From assembly GCF_014905175.1 (NCBI RefSeq), contig NC_057792.1, forward strand, positions 16,126,963 to 16,190,962: a DNA stretch of 64,000 nt. The letters are read 5' to 3'. The position numbers were made by a program, and so were the translations under genes. Of this stretch, positions 47,638-63,374 are shown piece after piece. Each line of letters begins with the position of its first letter. Within the stretch, counting starts at the first letter, position 1. The DNA is from Aphidius gifuensis. Lineage: Eukaryota > Arthropoda > Insecta > Hymenoptera > Braconidae. The notes below the pieces were generated by a model. That model had not been told where the DNA came from and searched no databases. It saw nothing but the letters and a program-made list of their open reading frames with translations.

Positions 47638-50318
47638 CTATTCATCAGGAATATCATATGAATATCCCATTGAATTTAAAAATAATATTGCCAATCCAAG
47701 AAACGTTGTACCAGATAAATCCCCAAGTGCTGTTAAATAAGGTATCGCTGAATTATCAGGATCAATTTTAAACCTCCACATTGCATGAATTAAAATATGT
47801 GCAATATAAAGAAGTAATACAATCTAAAAAAAAAGAAATGATAATTAAAATTTATTTATAAATAAAATACCAATTAGAAAAAAAATAAAATAACATACTT
47901 GAATAAAAGCAATCAACATGTAGCATAAAACAAAATAAACATGAAGAGTTGATTTCGATTGTTTAATATAATCAGCAACAAAAATAAAAACAACTTGTCC
48001 AGGTATTCCCATTGCAATTAATAGTCTTGCTGTTTTAGCATATGGAACTGTAATAAATAATAATTTCCATTAGATTGATAAATAGAAATTAAATTAAATT
48101 AAATATTTACCTCCTTTGAAAAGTGCTTTCCATGGTGAAACAAAAATTTTTGAATTTGGTGGTAAAATTCCCATTAAAGATGTTTGATGTAGTGTCGTTG
48201 ATATTCTTGATGCTTGTACCGAAACAAGATTTCCACCAATGCCATTTATTATCGGTTGAAATATAACAAAACCAGCTAGACCTTCAACTGCTTGACTGAG
48301 TATTAAACCACTCAATCTTCATTGAAATAATAGGAAAATAATTATTAATAAATTAGCATAAAAAAATGCATTTTGAAAAATTTATTTACCCAGATATAAA
48401 TAGAGCTGATAGTACTGGTACCCATCCAGATGTTAAAATATTTCTTGTGTATTTACTCTTGAGACAAATCCAAATCCAAATTGGTAATATTAATAAATAA
48501 AAACTAATAATTGCATAGATTATCCATATACCATTGTCATTCAAATAATTATATAAATTTGATGCTATCAATGATAATACACTTATTGATACAACATCAC
48601 CAAATGATGCTGCAAGTGGTGTTGCTAAATTATCAGGATTCATTTTAAATTTATAAGCCAACATAATAACAGCAATCATTACCAAATCTAAAACAAAAAA
48701 AAAAAAACATAAATAATTATTAAAAATAAACCATGATGAAATGAATAAATGAAAATATTTATAAATAAAATTTTGATTATTATCATGGTACTGATAAAAG
48801 ATGATCTTTGATATTTTCAATGTTAAATAAATATTATTATCACAAATGATAAAAACAAATTACTTTCAAATCAAGATAATATTTATTTATTTTATTTTTT
48901 AACTTACCAAGTATAAAGCAAGAACTTGTTGCTGTACATACACTTGATGCAACAACAAGTAATGCATGATTCCATAAATATTCACCACTTATTGCAGCAT
49001 GTGCACCAGTTGCAAATATTGATACAATTATTGCAGCAACAATTGCTTGTACTTGTACAAGTGCTAAATTACCAATAATCATTTTAGTTAGTTCACGACA
49101 ACTAGCCATATTTCCAAGATTAGCTTGTGTACATAATCTTGATGCAAGACACATATCTAAATTTCCTTTTAATCCTAATAGTGAAGGAACTAGAATAAAT
49201 AGCTGTGATACTTTTTGAAAAACTGTCCATTTCTGTGAAATAAAAATATTAAAAATATTTTATAAATTTAAAATATTTTTTATTAAATATATCATTGATG
49301 AAATCTTATCTAATTTGATTAAATCATTTTGTCATTGTGTCACGTAAGCAAGTCAAATAAATAAAGAAAAAAATAAATAAATAAATACCAATTGATAATA
49401 ATGAAAAATAAATTCAAATTGATTGGCTTTATTATTTGAAAATTAATAAATAATATTTACCTCAACTGTTGCTAAAACAAGACCAGCACCAATTGTTCCA
49501 ATTCCAGCAATTAAAAATGGTACTGATATTTGTAGTGCAGTATGTTGCCATCTTTCATTAAGTACACTACGATTTCTTACATCAGAATTATCTGGTGATT
49601 CTGGATCTGGATCAGAATTTGTTGCTGATGATAGTGTTGCTATTGAACAACCACTTGATAATGAACCATCATGACCTAAAAGTGGTTCATACATTTTTTA
49701 TTTTTAATGTTTACTAATAACATTATTTTTCATCATGTTTTTTTTTTTTTTTAAATTATTTTTCATTGGCTGGACTTGAAAAATTTGTGAGATACTTTTT
49801 AGGGGTTATCACTTGTTGCAATAATAAAAAATTCCATTCGTGTTATCATTAAATTTTCCCTACCAACTTTATATCAATTTTTATTATTTTATTTACATGT
49901 TACTTGAATTAATGACACTTGTTTATTGTTATTATTTATTTACTTCATGTATTTAAAAATAAAAATTTAAATTTTTAATTATAAACAAATTTTATTGGTT
50001 AAAAAACAAAATCATATATTGATGATTGTTTTTTGTTATGATATATTTATCAAAGGGAAAAAACAAACAAAAGAAATCAATCATTTAAAATATTGAGTAG
50101 TTTTAATTACCTTTTTTTTCAATTGCAATAACAGTGTCCTTGGAAACAATGGACTTGTCATTGTCAATTTCATTTTCTATAGCATAACATAACTCATCCT
50201 TTTTTTTTGTTGATGCCATACCAATTATTGGAATAATAACTGTATTTTTTAACGGTTGATTATTGTTATCTCCAATAACTTGACTATTTGCCAATTTTTC
50301 ATTGTTTTTAGAATCCAT
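47638..50318 (-). CDS. SLC41A1: SLC41-family Mg2+ transporter
   Basis: Exons 50111-50318, 49461-49675, 48908-49232, 48390-48687, 48111-48316, 47899-48047 and 47638-47823 give 528 aa. SLC41 proteins are MgtE-like Mg2+ carriers of the plasma membrane. Two MgtE halves are visible. The first has LLGLKGNLDMCLASRL and NPDNLATPLAASFGD. The second has PIINGIGGNLVSVQASRIS and DPDNSAIPYLTALGD. These hold the conserved Asn/Asp residues of the ion path. Exon 1 encodes a hydrophilic N-terminus (MDSKNNEK). Its phase-1 donor fits an acceptor within CCACTTTTAG, at 49676, giving GHDGSLSSG. An alternative start, MYEPLLGHDG at 49694, would use an internal promoter. Upstream non-coding exons with donors at 50696 and 51041 are likely. 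Confidence 0.9.
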
Positions 50319-51200
50319 TACATTGATTTATTTTAGGGCCTATTGTCTAGTGATACCCTGCAATCTGTGCTACTTGAAAAAAAAAAATACAAAAATACAA
50401 TAAATATTAGAGAATTTTATTTTATTTATTGAAATTATTAACTAGACATTTACATATATTTAAAATATAAATTTTTTTTTCAAGTTTACTGTCGGCACGA
50501 GACTGATAAGATTATTGTTGTTTCACTTGACTATTTACAAATTCCAATGCCCACTTTTTTTATCACTTAATCAGTCAATTTTTTTATGTAAAAAAAAAAA
50601 AAAAAAAAAAATACTTTACCAGTACAATTGATAAGAATAGTTTTTATTTTATTTTATTTTTTTTTTCAAATTTTAAATATTAAAATAAATTTTTACCTTG
50701 TGTGAGTGACAAGATTCAGTCTGCCTGGATCAACCTGGGGAAATCTTGTGTCTGATCTTCCAATGACAGACGACAGTTTGATGGATCTATAATATTTTTA
50801 TTTTTTTTTAATTATTCATAAAATAATTAGACATTCAATTACATTTGTTTATCATTTTTTTTTTTAATCAGTCAAGTAATTGCATGAGTATTAAATAAAA
50901 TTGAAAAATAAAATTGAAAAAAAAAAAAACAGGATATATATATTTTTAATATTTATAATTAAATAATTTGAATAATTGTTGTTATTAAAATACTGATGAC
51001 TGATGATATGAGGAAAAAAAAAGGAATTAAATTTATCTTACCGAGGTTGATACTGGTGAAGATTGCAGAGGTATTTTCTCAGCGAGGAAGTCCTTCCAGG
51101 GTCAACCTGCGATGACCTCGCTTTCGTTTTGCTTATTCCTGCCAGTCTTAATCTGCAAGACCTTAGTAAATATTTTTTTCCTTATTAAATTATCGTCTAT
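50319..51200 (-). other. SLC41 5' leader exons / promoters (probable)
   Basis: Two minus-strand donors (CAAG|GTAAAAA at 50697/50696 and CTCG|GTAAG at 51042/51041) each end a GC-richer stretch of about 90-120 bp. They look like alternative non-coding first exons of the SLC41 gene. Confidence 0.4.
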
Positions 51201-54200
51201 AATGAATCATAATAATTTAAATAATTTTATTTTACCCTTTAAATAATTCTAAATGATTGTACATATGTTGACTAACAATTTCTTACTAAACTTAATTGAT
51301 AAAATACAATATCACAAATACTCCAAAAATTAATTGATATATTTTTTTTGTTAAATTAATAATAAGTGGATTTTTAGATCACAGACGACAAAGTGTATTT
51401 ATTTATTAAAATATTTTATTTATTTATTTATTTTGGAGTTAAATTTAAAGTACACTGTGCTGGTTTTTAATGCCAACGAAAATATAGCACTGATTTGTTC
51501 AAGTTACTCCGAGATTACGTATAAAAATGTGTGTTGTCACATCACGGGAAAAGCCCCTGGTGGTATCACGTTGTCCAAGACATTGGGTGGATTGTGGCGC
51601 CCACGTGATTGTCATATTTTAACGATCAAAAATGACACTATATGTTAAATTTTTTTTTTTTTTTTATCAATAATTTATCAAGTTTAAATCAAGAAAACAT
51701 TAATTTTTCTTTTTTAAATTTAGATATTAAAACGAGTAATAATTATTATAAAAATTAAAAAATAATTTAGTTGCTGTTTAACTATATTTATTTATTAGAA
51801 ATTAATTAAAAGGCCTAAATTTATAAATAACTTAGGGAAATTTTTTTAAAAATAGTAAATATAGAATTGAGAAATATAATTTTTCAATTTATAAAAATAA
51901 CTTTGTTGATTAGGAATTGGGTCACATATAGCGAAAATCGAAACAATTATTACTGAAATTTAACAGAATTATTCTCTTGATTATTGTTGAGAAAAAAAAA
52001 AAAAAAAAGATTGGTTTTAAAAATAATACTGTCACTGCTTGTTATCAATTTGATTAGTCGATTGGATATTGGAATGTGAATGTAAGTCATTGACAGATGT
52101 TGAAGAATCATTCTTATCATTGTGCGATTCATAAGGCCAATAAAAAAACTTGGATATATATATCAACTAACAACTCAATTTGAAAAAAAAAAATAATCAT
52201 AAATATATTTTTTTTATTCTTATTTAATTGAGGCATTTTTATAAAATATAAATTTATTTTTAAATATAAATTTTAATGAAGAAATTAATTTTTTTATAAT
52301 TTTATTTATCTTATCAGTTTTCTATATATTATTTATAGAAGCGATTGGTAATGTAAATTAAATTTTGCATTGAAAAAAAAATTAAATAAAACGTGCAATT
52401 CTATTGAATAAAATAATAACTTTGAGGTAAATTATTTTACCTTGAAATAATTATTGAAAATAAATTATATTAAAAACTGATAGTTGAAAAAAAATTTACT
52501 GGGTTTTTATAAAATTTATTTGACATGCAAATCTTAAGTTAAATTATTCAAAATGAAAAAGAAAATTTGATTTATCGAAATTTACAAAATTAACAATATT
52601 GAGATTTTTTTTTTTAATTGTTGCTGCAGATTTTTTTTATATTTTATTACCCTTTCAAATCGTCAGGTATTTTTCTTTAAATTTTCACGTCATTTAAGCT
52701 TGCGTTGAATTTTTTCGTTATAAAAAAATTACATCAAGATGCATCTACTTTTTGATTAAACTTAAAACTCTTTTGTATACTGTTTTAAGAATATATTCAA
52801 ATTGAAACGGGGTCGTAGATCGAAAATCCACACTAATTTTCACCTGGGATTTTTAGTAAATAAAAAATACAGCTGCATTGACTTTTGATAATTCTATAAT
52901 TATATTGTCTAGACTTTATTCGACTGTAAAATATGATATTAATATTATACACTTGAAATTAGACACCGGGGTATTTAGAAAAATAAAAAAATCATTTACG
53001 TCAGACAGACACCAAGGGTCATCCAAGAATACACGTGTCACGATAACACTTTAAAAATGAAAAAAATATACAAAAAGTAGAAATCAAATTCGTATCATCA
53101 TATCATCTTATTTATATTGAGACACAACATATATTAAATTACGTTTATCCAGCAAAATAATATTCATTAAATTTTCTTTGTTTTTTTTTAGCAAAATTTA
53201 ATTTATCTCAATTAATTTTTCTAATATATTTTTCGATAATAAAATAAATATTGAATTCAATTTTATTCTCTCAAATAAATAATTAATACAAAAGAAAAAT
53301 AATTTCTCTATTTCCATGTCAAATTTTTGAATTAATTTTTACAATGATTTTTTATATATATTTTTTTTAAAAGTCATTTAAATAAATAAACTTACTGTCT
53401 TTTAAAATACGGCTCAATTAATTCCAATGTGTAAAACAAACTGTCAATTTTATTAAATAATAAAATTTTCCTTTTATTTATCAAAAATCACACAAGTTTT
53501 TTTAAAAAAAAAAAAAATGTTTATTATTTTCTTGCTCACATTATAATCATTAGGAAGCATATATATTTAAATTATTTCAACGTAAAAATAATTGAATGAA
53601 AAACAATAAAAATTATAATTATTTTACAATATTTTTAATATTTTTTAAGATAAAAAAAAAGTACCAAGACAATTGACTAGAAATTAATAAACGAACAATA
53701 AATTGACCGTTTGTTGGACACGTCTACACTTGGCTGTTTTATGTAGGAAAATAAAAATATATATATAAAAAAAATATAATGACTTTTTGTCGAGTAATAT
53801 ATATAGCAAAGTGAAGAGCGAGAAGCACATGCTATGCAATACTGAAATGACGTGAGAGGAGATCGAGGAGACACGTGCGATATGATATCTCTGATAGTGG
53901 GGGGATATTTTATTTGATAAGTATTTATATTTTGATCTTTATGCAGATGAAAAATTGATATTGTAAATGTAAATTGAAAACCATTTGATAAAATCATGAG
54001 AAAATAAATTGAAAAAAAAAAAAATTCTCAAGATAAAAATTTAACTTAGTTAATATTCAAAAAATATTTATCATAAAAATATTATTATCTTTTATTGTTA
54101 AAAAACAAAGAAAAAGAATGTACTTTTTTTTTCCTTATTTATATAGTATTTAAATTATTTTTTTCCTGTGGAAATATATATTATTTCTTTTCGTTTTTAA

Positions 54201-57200
54201 CAATTCAATTTTCTTTTGATTATTTTCCGGATAAAAAAGGAAATTGCGTGTAGGAAATTACATGATGTTATGTTAGATATATAGTCAATTGATAAACCAA
54301 GTTTGGTGATATATCTACAAGTGTATAATTTAAATGACAAAGATGATTGTAGACTTTTATTTTTTTTTTTTTACTGTTGGATTTATTATTAATTTTCGGA
54401 AGAACGTAGATTTTTCAGTTGTATTTTTTATTTCTTATTTTTTTTGTTAAATTAATGATAAAACAATGACGGGATATTAAAGTATTTTTTTTTATTTTTT
54501 TTTTTATTGTTAATACTGTTGTTGTTAAAAAAAAAAAATAAGAGACTACGAGCTGTCAAGTTTTGATAAGAAATTGTATCCTCAAGATTTAAAAGATAAT
54601 AATGATTAATTATTTTTATCACATTGACATAAAAATGACAAATATTTGATAATTAATAATATTTAAATTATACTGATTATTATTGAGTAATATTTTTTCA
54701 AAAATAATATTTAAAATTTTTACTGATTTTAATTAATTTGTGGATATAAAAATTTAATTGGTGATTAACCTTCGTTTGAGATATGGCGCGAGTTTTAAAT
54801 TCAAGAACACTTTGACATACATTAATAAATTATTTACCAACACAAGTGATAGCTTTGAAAAATTCAGGCGAATTTTCCGGGTAAATAAAAACAAAGAAAA
54901 TTAATTATTTTATTATATTAACTTGAATTGAAATAAGCTACTCACAGATTTATTAAACAAGTATTTTTCTTCTCGAAAATAATGCTGTCCAGCGAGCAAT
55001 AAAATTTCACCATTGATTTTAAATACAACAGCTTATAAATTTTATTTATTTGACAGTAGATATATATACACAATTGTGTCAAGAAAAAACGTCAAAAATT
55101 TGAAGGTTTTTTTTGTGTTAAAAAAAATTAAATAACAACACTTTGATATTGCTCGGAAATAAATATCAAACTGATCAAAATTTAATCAATTACTTTAATA
55201 AATTTCTTGAATATAAAAAAAATATTTATTCAGATGAATTTAAAAAAATTTTTAATCAGTTTAAAAATGAAATGAAATAATAAAATTATTTATTTATTAA
55301 ATACATTAACTTACCTCTTTATTAAGTAGAAAAATATAATCTTTTTTTTTTTGTTTTATTTTTTTTTAATTTACGCACTCACTGCGTTTTAAATAATAAA
55401 ATAAATAAATAAATAAATAAATATGCAATGAATGAGTTTAATTGAATAAAAGAAATTGTTTAATTGTTATTAATTGTTGTTAATTTTTTTTGTTTTGTTA
55501 ATATAATTGTTGCAAATTTTGTTTACTATTGAATTTTTATTTTTATTTATTTATTTGTTTACGAGTCAATTATCAATTATTAAAAATTATTAAATTTTTT
55601 GTACAATTTGATTAATGAAAAGTTATTAAAACTGGACAATTATTGTCGACTGAACTCGATGAACAATACTGCTCATATGACGAGCAGAAACTTTCGATAA
55701 CAAAGTTATAATTTCCCAGTTTATTTACTCACTTTAAACATTAATTATTTTATCACACGTGATTTTAATATTACAAAGAATTATTTACTTAACAAATACA
55801 AGTGTAAATGTATTTAATGAAACACAGATGATTAAAAAAATTATGTTGTTTTTTTTTAAATTATTTTTCATTTGTAACTAATATTTGTAGATTTTATACA
55901 TCAACAAATATTTACACACATGATAACAATAAATTAAAGAATTAAATATAATTATTTAACATTGAAATAGTGTTTGAATAAATATTAATTAAATTTCATA
56001 ACTCACCGATAGATTAAAAAAAACAATTACTAGCTTTTTTTCTGATAATTATATTGTAAATAATTATGAGAAATTTGATGAGTGTTGATATCCGGTGGAC
56101 ACGTGAAGTATTAGATGAAAAACAGATAAATAAATTTTATTTCTTGGATAAATTATTTACCGATTGTAAAAATGATTATTTAAGTAAATAAAATATTTAT
56201 CACATTTTTTTTTCCTTGTTGTAATATCATCACGTATCTTCAAAAGAAAAATACTTGGATAAAAAATATATATGAATTTGTGATAACAGTTTGTACTCAT
56301 GCAACATTGTTTAATAAATAAATAAAAAATTTTTTTAAACAATAAATTATATAGAAAATAAAAATAAACACAATTAATTATTTTAAATCATTTTTTTTTT
56401 ATTAAATACAGCTTTTTTTTAAATTCGTTGTATACATACAAATTAGTAACACAAAATTATATATAAAAAAAAAAATTGTCAATAATTTATTGTAAAATTG
56501 TTGGAATTTAAAAAAAAATTAATATTTAAATACATTGAATTATTATTATCATCTAACATTATTCAAAAGTATTATTATCATTTTATTTTTCATTTAAAAT
56601 TTATCATTAATTAGCCAATTAATTTTCAGGTCCTTAAAGTATTTAAAACTAATTTTGATTTTCAATTTTTTGATTTTCGTTTGCCTCCTCTTTACTCCTT
56701 TTTTTTTTTTACTTATATAAATTTTTATTTATCAATTTATGAATTATATATTAACATGAAAATTAAATATTAATTATTTTAAATTGTTATAAATAATAAT
56801 TTTGCGAATTTGATTTTTTTGTGGTAAATAAAAATCACAGTTATCCATTGCAATTTATTTTTTTTTTTTTCAAATGGAAATTAACATTTTTTAAAACAAA
56901 AAAAAAACTATTTGCATTATGTTTTTCATTTTTATTATGTATGTACATTTTCGATAGGAAAGGTACTTAATTATTAATTAATCTCAATGTTTATTATTAT
57001 CATCATGAATATTTTTTTTTTTTTTTTTGGATAATATTTTTTTAATATAATAAAATCCAGTATGTACACACACTCTTAATGTACACACGTATTTTTAAAA
57101 AAACTACGTAATTCGTTTATCAACGTAATTTTAATCACCTGTTTTTTTTATTATTTATCAACTTATTATTTATATTCAATTAGTGCACAAATACCTGAAA

Positions 57201-57900
57201 AAAATTACATTTAATTATTCAAAGTCGTTTTTTGTAATTTATTTTTTTTTTTAATTTAAAACAATTATTGTTTTAATGACTTTTTTTTAATTTAATAAAT
57301 TTCTATTTTCATTTTATTTTTTGAGACCCTGAATAGTAAAACTCGCATTGAATTTTTCATATTGAAATACATAAACTCTCTTATCACTATATATAATTTA
57401 TTGTATAATTAATTTGGATATAAGATACAATTTTCGATATACTTAAAAACTAATTTTGATTTTTTTCTCTTTATCGAATTTTCATTATAAATAATTATGG
57501 TTTTTCTTTGTTAACCATCAAATTCTTTGCACTTTTTTTTCATTATTCTTTTGAATAATTTATTATCATTTTATTGATTTAAAAAAAAAAAAATTTCATC
57601 ATTTTATTTATTGTAGAATACAAATTTTTTTTAATATAAATAACGGATGTATGACATTTACGTACAATGACTCATCAAGTTAATTGTAATTTTATGTTTT
57701 TTATTTATTTATCTATTTTTTGTTTTTTTGTTTGCATAGGCATATGCTTGGTCAGGTTGAAAATTATAAACCAGTTTTATTTAAAAAATATAATTTATAT
57801 ATTTTTTGAACTTTATTATTATTTTTTAAAAAATATTTTACATCTCTTTGTTTTATTTTTTTAAATAATTATTTGATACGTGTGAAAATTGTGCGTTATT
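51201..57900. other. Long non-coding AT-rich region
   Basis: No ORF with family resemblance. I see dense poly-A/T runs, an AAAT microsatellite at about 55395-55422, and isolated minus-strand donor-like signals (for example near 55312, 56000 and 56158). The latter could be leader exons of an unseen gene. Probably intergenic or intronic. Confidence 0.4.
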
Positions 57901-60900
57901 TGTCCAAAAAAAATAAAAAAAAAACTAACAAATAAATAAAATAAATAAAAGAGCAATAAAATATTACAAAAAATGACAAATTAAATTGATAAAAAAAAAT
58001 ATAAAATCAGCAGATGTTAAAGAAGAATTTTTTTTCTATTAATAAGTACGAAGGGGGTGAAATAATTTCTTCTGATAGAACAGATCTATTCACCTATAGA
58101 TTTACGTTAATTCATCTAGCCCCCAAAACTATTCAACCCTAATTTCAAATTTTTTTCTTCAATATTATCATGTTTTTTTTTATATTTTTTACGTAAAAAA
58201 AAAAAAAAAAAATTGGGATTTGTTTTTTTTTTATATTTTATATAACACTGAAAACTCTTGTTATTTTATATAATTTTTTTTTTTATATATCACGTATATT
58301 TTTGTTGAAAATTTTCATGTACGCGTGATTGACAAAATCACCCATCTGTTCAGTTTCGTGCGTTTGGGACAATAGATTTACGTATATATCGCTAAGCCGG
58401 TGCATTTGAGGGGGTAAAATCTTATAAAGGATTTCCAAAATATTGTGTAAATTGGGGTTGCACAAGAATTGTAGAATTGGCATCGCGTACAGCTGAATTT
58501 TTGGGGTAAAAACATCAAGAATCTAGCTCTATTTTATTTTGTATATATACTTTTTTTCCCCTTTAATTTTATCATCCCTTTTTTTTTTTTTTTTTCTACA
58601 ACCCCCGCGAGAACACTGCCAATTTCATTTACACATTCACATATACACACACATAATATTTCTCCTCTTGTATAAATAAAGGGTTGATCTCCACTCTTTA
58701 ATGCTTTTCATCGTGACTCGCGACTTATTATCTTTTACCCCTTTTTACTTATTTTTCCAAATTTATGAAAAATCTACTGTGTTGAATACACATTGTCAGC
58801 TGTAAACCCCTTGGCACGTGCTTTATATATTTTTTTTTCTTTTTATAAATTCTTTTGCGTCATTTATATATATTTTCAAAATCTGAAAAAAAATATAACA
58901 AGTATAAAAGGGTAAATTTCAACCCTTTATATTTAATTTTATTCGCTCAATCTTGATATTCTTTGTTGGTGCTAATTCTAGTGACATTTTTTTTTTTTTT
59001 GATTATCGTAAATTTACGATTTATCCGTAAAATTTTTGAAAAGAAATGAAAAAAAAATATTGTAAAATGTATCATCTGTTATTTTTATTATTATACTTTT
59101 TTTTTTTTTGCATAAAGGGTGTTATTTTGTATAACCCATTATTGTAACAATCAACGGCTATCTTCAGCAAAAAAAAAATATATAAATAAAATTTTGTTGC
59201 TTTTATTAATCTATATATATTTTTACTTTTTATTGTGAAAATAAAAGTGGATTCTGCGCGTATTGAAGGGATATATATAAAAGTAAAAGAAATAAAAAAA
59301 AAAAAAATAAGGGTGCGAATATGTTGAAGGCGGAAAGAGGTCCGATAAAGGAAGTGGCACGTTTTCCCTTGCGTCGTTGTCCTGGAAATGCCCGGGGCAA
59401 TTTTTTCTTTGATCACATGGACATTGTCAAGGGGGAATGAAAAAGCCAAAGAAATCCAGGGTGGACATGTAAAGAAATAGGGGTGTACACTAGCCCTGGA
59501 GACAAACCAAAAGACAAATTACTTGTAAATTAAATTGACAAAAAAGTTATAAAATTTTGTATATGAATAAATATGATGAAAAATTTATTTAATTATTGAT
59601 AGAAAAAAAAAAAATAGTTGAAAAACAAAATAGAAAAAGTATTAATTTTATATAGGTATGTATAAATAAAAAAAAAAATGTAGAAAAGAATTTTTATAAA
59701 ATTGAGAAATGGGTTTGAGTAAAGTAAAAAGAAAAATATATTAGAAAAATTATTACCGAAAGATAAAATTCCAAAGTCAAGAACCTAACAAGGATTGGCG
59801 GAAAAGATCGACCTCGAACCCCTGGATATATGTCGGGCAAAAAAAGGTCCGGCTTTTTTCGGGATAAAAAAAAAAAATGTGACAATATCGTATATATAGT
59901 GGTGGCAAAATGAGAACATTAAAGAAAAAAAAAAGAAAATATAAAGCTTGTTTCTAAGCAAGAAGATTGCTCGATGAGGAAGCTGAAAACGAACAAAAAT
60001 TCATGAAGAAAGAGGCTTCGATAATTGCAATCCACTAGCGCGCGATTCAAGGGGGCGAGGAGGGGTTGATGAGATCGAGGGGTGGATATCGAGAGTAATA
60101 AAAAAAAAAAAAAATTATAGGGGAGAAAGGTGTGTGTGTGTTCCGTTCGATATCTTTCTTCGAGAGGATAGAAATGATTTTTTTTTTTTTTTTTTTTTTT
60201 ACTTAGTTAAGACCCTTCTCTTCTGAAATTTCTTAAATTTTTTTTTCTCTCACTTGTATATTTTTCCCTGAGGTATTGCACACCATGATTGACAAAAAAT
60301 AAAAAGAAAAAAAAATTAATTAAACAAATAATAAAGTTATGAAGAAAAAAAAAATAATAATAAATTTTTTTCGTTTAAAAAAATTGAATAATTTAATTTT
60401 TTTAATTTAATTTTTTGTATTAACTTTGGGGTTTATGCGTGTATACGATGGAATGGCAGTTTTTCACTGGTTTTCGAGAGAAGACACCCTTATTTTTCCG
60501 TACTCTTGGAAACCACAAGAGATATTATTGATTTTATATACAAGAATATGCGGATGGACTATGGTGTTTCAGCGTGGGCGTGTTTCAACTTATTGTATTT
60601 GTTAAAAGGGGGTTGGATAAGAATGATAGAGACAAGGGTAAGGGGATTCTAAGGGTAATACACCAACGAATCTCGTCATTTGCTCGTTTTGAATGAAAAA
60701 AAAGAAATATACTTTTTTTTTTCCTTATTTTTCATATTTACCATCATTATTTTTTGTCTCTTTTTTTTCACTCAATTTTTGTGTTATCCTTTAGAGATTT
60801 TTTCTGTTATCCTTTACAAACTTTTCCAAGACCACAATAATGAAATGCGACTTGCGATAAATCGATTCAAGAAATTCAACCTCGCGAATTATTAACTTTT

Positions 60901-62439
60901 CAAACTCCTCCCTTTTTTTATTTATATTTTTTTAATCTCTCTCTCTTTCTCTCTCCTTGATTCTCTCAGAGTTTGATACGATTCTTTTTCATTATTGGGA
61001 GGGAAATGTTGGGCTATTTTTGTATACACGCGATATCACTCATTATCTTGTCACTCATTATAAAATAAAATAAAAAATCTTTTTTTATAATTCAAGTTAC
61101 TTTGGAGAATTTATTTGTTTAGGATATATATATTTAAAAAAAATATTATATATAAATTTGATACTTGAGTGACAAAATGAAATGTAATGAGTATTTTTTT
61201 GGTCGTGGCTCACTTGAAAACACCCGTTTCCCCGGGGGATCAATTTTCACGGATAAAAAATACTAGGCACGCTTTGCAAAAAAAAAAACACAATTTTTAT
61301 CGCTTTAAAGTTGTTTGTAGGCTCATTTGTTCAACATCAAGACCCGAGGGGTGTTTGTGTCGACACAAAAAAAAAAAAAATATATATAAAATAATATGAA
61401 ACAAACAAACCGTTGAAAGAGCCACCCTCCCAATAAACTTGCCAGTTTAAAATCGAAAAATGGACTTTAGGGTTCGCGAGGGGTTTATTGTGGGCGAAGA
61501 GAATGTTTGCGGTAATAAAATACCAGAATTCAACTACAAACTGAAATTTAATCCACCCAATTATTTTGAATGAAATCACGCAAATCAAAAACAAACACAA
61601 TAAATGAAAAATTGAAAAATATAATAACAAAAAAAAAATTTTAAAAAGTAATAAATAAAATAAAAAATATACAATAAGGAAATAATAAAAAAAACATCTA
61701 TTAAATTATACATATTAATTTTATTGACAAATAAAAAATCATAATAAAAATAATAAAATTAATAATTAATTTTTTTTTTACATAATAAAAATAATAATAA
61801 CCTGACTAGATATTATTTCAAAAAAAAAATTTGTGCAAAAAATGACTAGACAATGTCATTGTTTTTTTAAAAAAAAATAGAAATTTTAATTTCATTTTTT
61901 TTTTAATTATGAATTTTTTAAAAACTCAAGTTTTCAGTTTTTATATTACACACGTAATCAGACTTATAATTAACACTAAATTATATGTTACAAAATTCAA
62001 CACCCGGCTCTATTTTTTTAAATATTTTTATTCATCAATTCGATGAAAAACTTTTTTTTTTTTCATCTCAATTTATTATTATCCTAATATTTAAAAAATT
62101 TATCAATTATAAATTAATATTATATATTTTTTAGTTCTCTTTGACTAATATTTTATTAAAAATTTGATTTTGCGCTCATTTATTAATTTTACCAAGGCAA
62201 TGACTAGCAGGTTTTATCGTTTTTTTTTTTTTGCATGAATTATCATTATTATTAATATGAGAAGAAAAAAAATAAATAAATAATCAAATGAAGCATCGAG
62301 TTCGAAATGTATATCATTTATGATTAATCGTGCGTCAAAATTGCGATAAAAATCACAAGGGCGACAAACGAATTGCTTGCGAGAAAAATCACACTGACAA
62401 TGTCTCATATGCATTCGTTTCTATTTTTTTTTTTTATCT

Positions 62440-62466
62440 CTCTTTCTCTCTCTCTCTCTCTCTCTT
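62440..62466. repeat. CT microsatellite
   Basis: Run of TCTCTC units with one TTT interruption. Confidence 0.85.
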
Positions 62467-63374
62467 ATTCCTATTAACAATTAAAATCCACACGTTTCTA
62501 TTTATAAATTATTCCCAACACACAAATATAATATCGCATATATATAATTCATACATTTTTTTCATTATTTATTTATTTTTTTTTATTCTCTTTTTTTTGA
62601 AAATTCGATAAACCATTATATGACAAAAGATACGTTATTGCCCGAAAACAATGAAAAATAGTTATGACCATTTGCATTTGATGTCATTTTTGCATGTTCA
62701 TTGTATTTTTTTTTTTTCCTCTTTTTTGTCATCGTAGTATAACGTCAACAATGGGGCATCATTTTCGAGGGTCCATATATATATTTTTTTTTTTCATAAA
62801 AATCCAAAAAGCCCACCCTTCCACCCCCTTTCATACTGGACGACCAAGGTCACGACGCCTGACCTCACGCATTGCCACCCCAAAAAAATGCAAAAGAAAA
62901 AAATGAAAAAAAAAAAAAAAAGGGCGAGTCCAGATGCAGATATTTTTCATCACTGTACATATAAAATGGTTTTTTGAAAAAAAAAAAAATTCATTTTTCC
63001 CCTATTATATATATTTTTTGAGAAGATATATTTTCTATTTCTGATTTTTTTGTTTATTTCTTTCTTTTTTGGACGTTCAAAAAGTCTCCCTTTGTACAAA
63101 CTGCAATGGCCGATCAATTTCCTCCCCTAAAATATATGTTAATGCATGCGCGAACGCATACTAATTCATTCGAATTTTTGGAAACTATTTACCGACCCCC
63201 GTGACGAATGATTCACGCGTGTACCCGTCTCGTGTTACTTTCTAGGATTCATATATAATATAAATAAAATATTTAGAGGGAGTTTGATCGTTTGGTTTAT
63301 AAGAAGGGACAATGGGGAAGGAGGTGATGAGGTTATGGATTTTTGGGTGGTAAAGGGAGGAGAAAAAATTCTCC

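Noticed and set aside
51433..51648. 71-aa plus-strand frame with four or more cysteines in a GC-richer patch
   Set aside because: No signal peptide, no family resemblance and no flanking splice or promoter evidence. It also lies in the SLC41 upstream region.
59775..59840. Minus-strand GGGGTTCGAGGTC resembling a tRNA B box
   Set aside because: No matching A box, acceptor stem or cloverleaf could be built around it.
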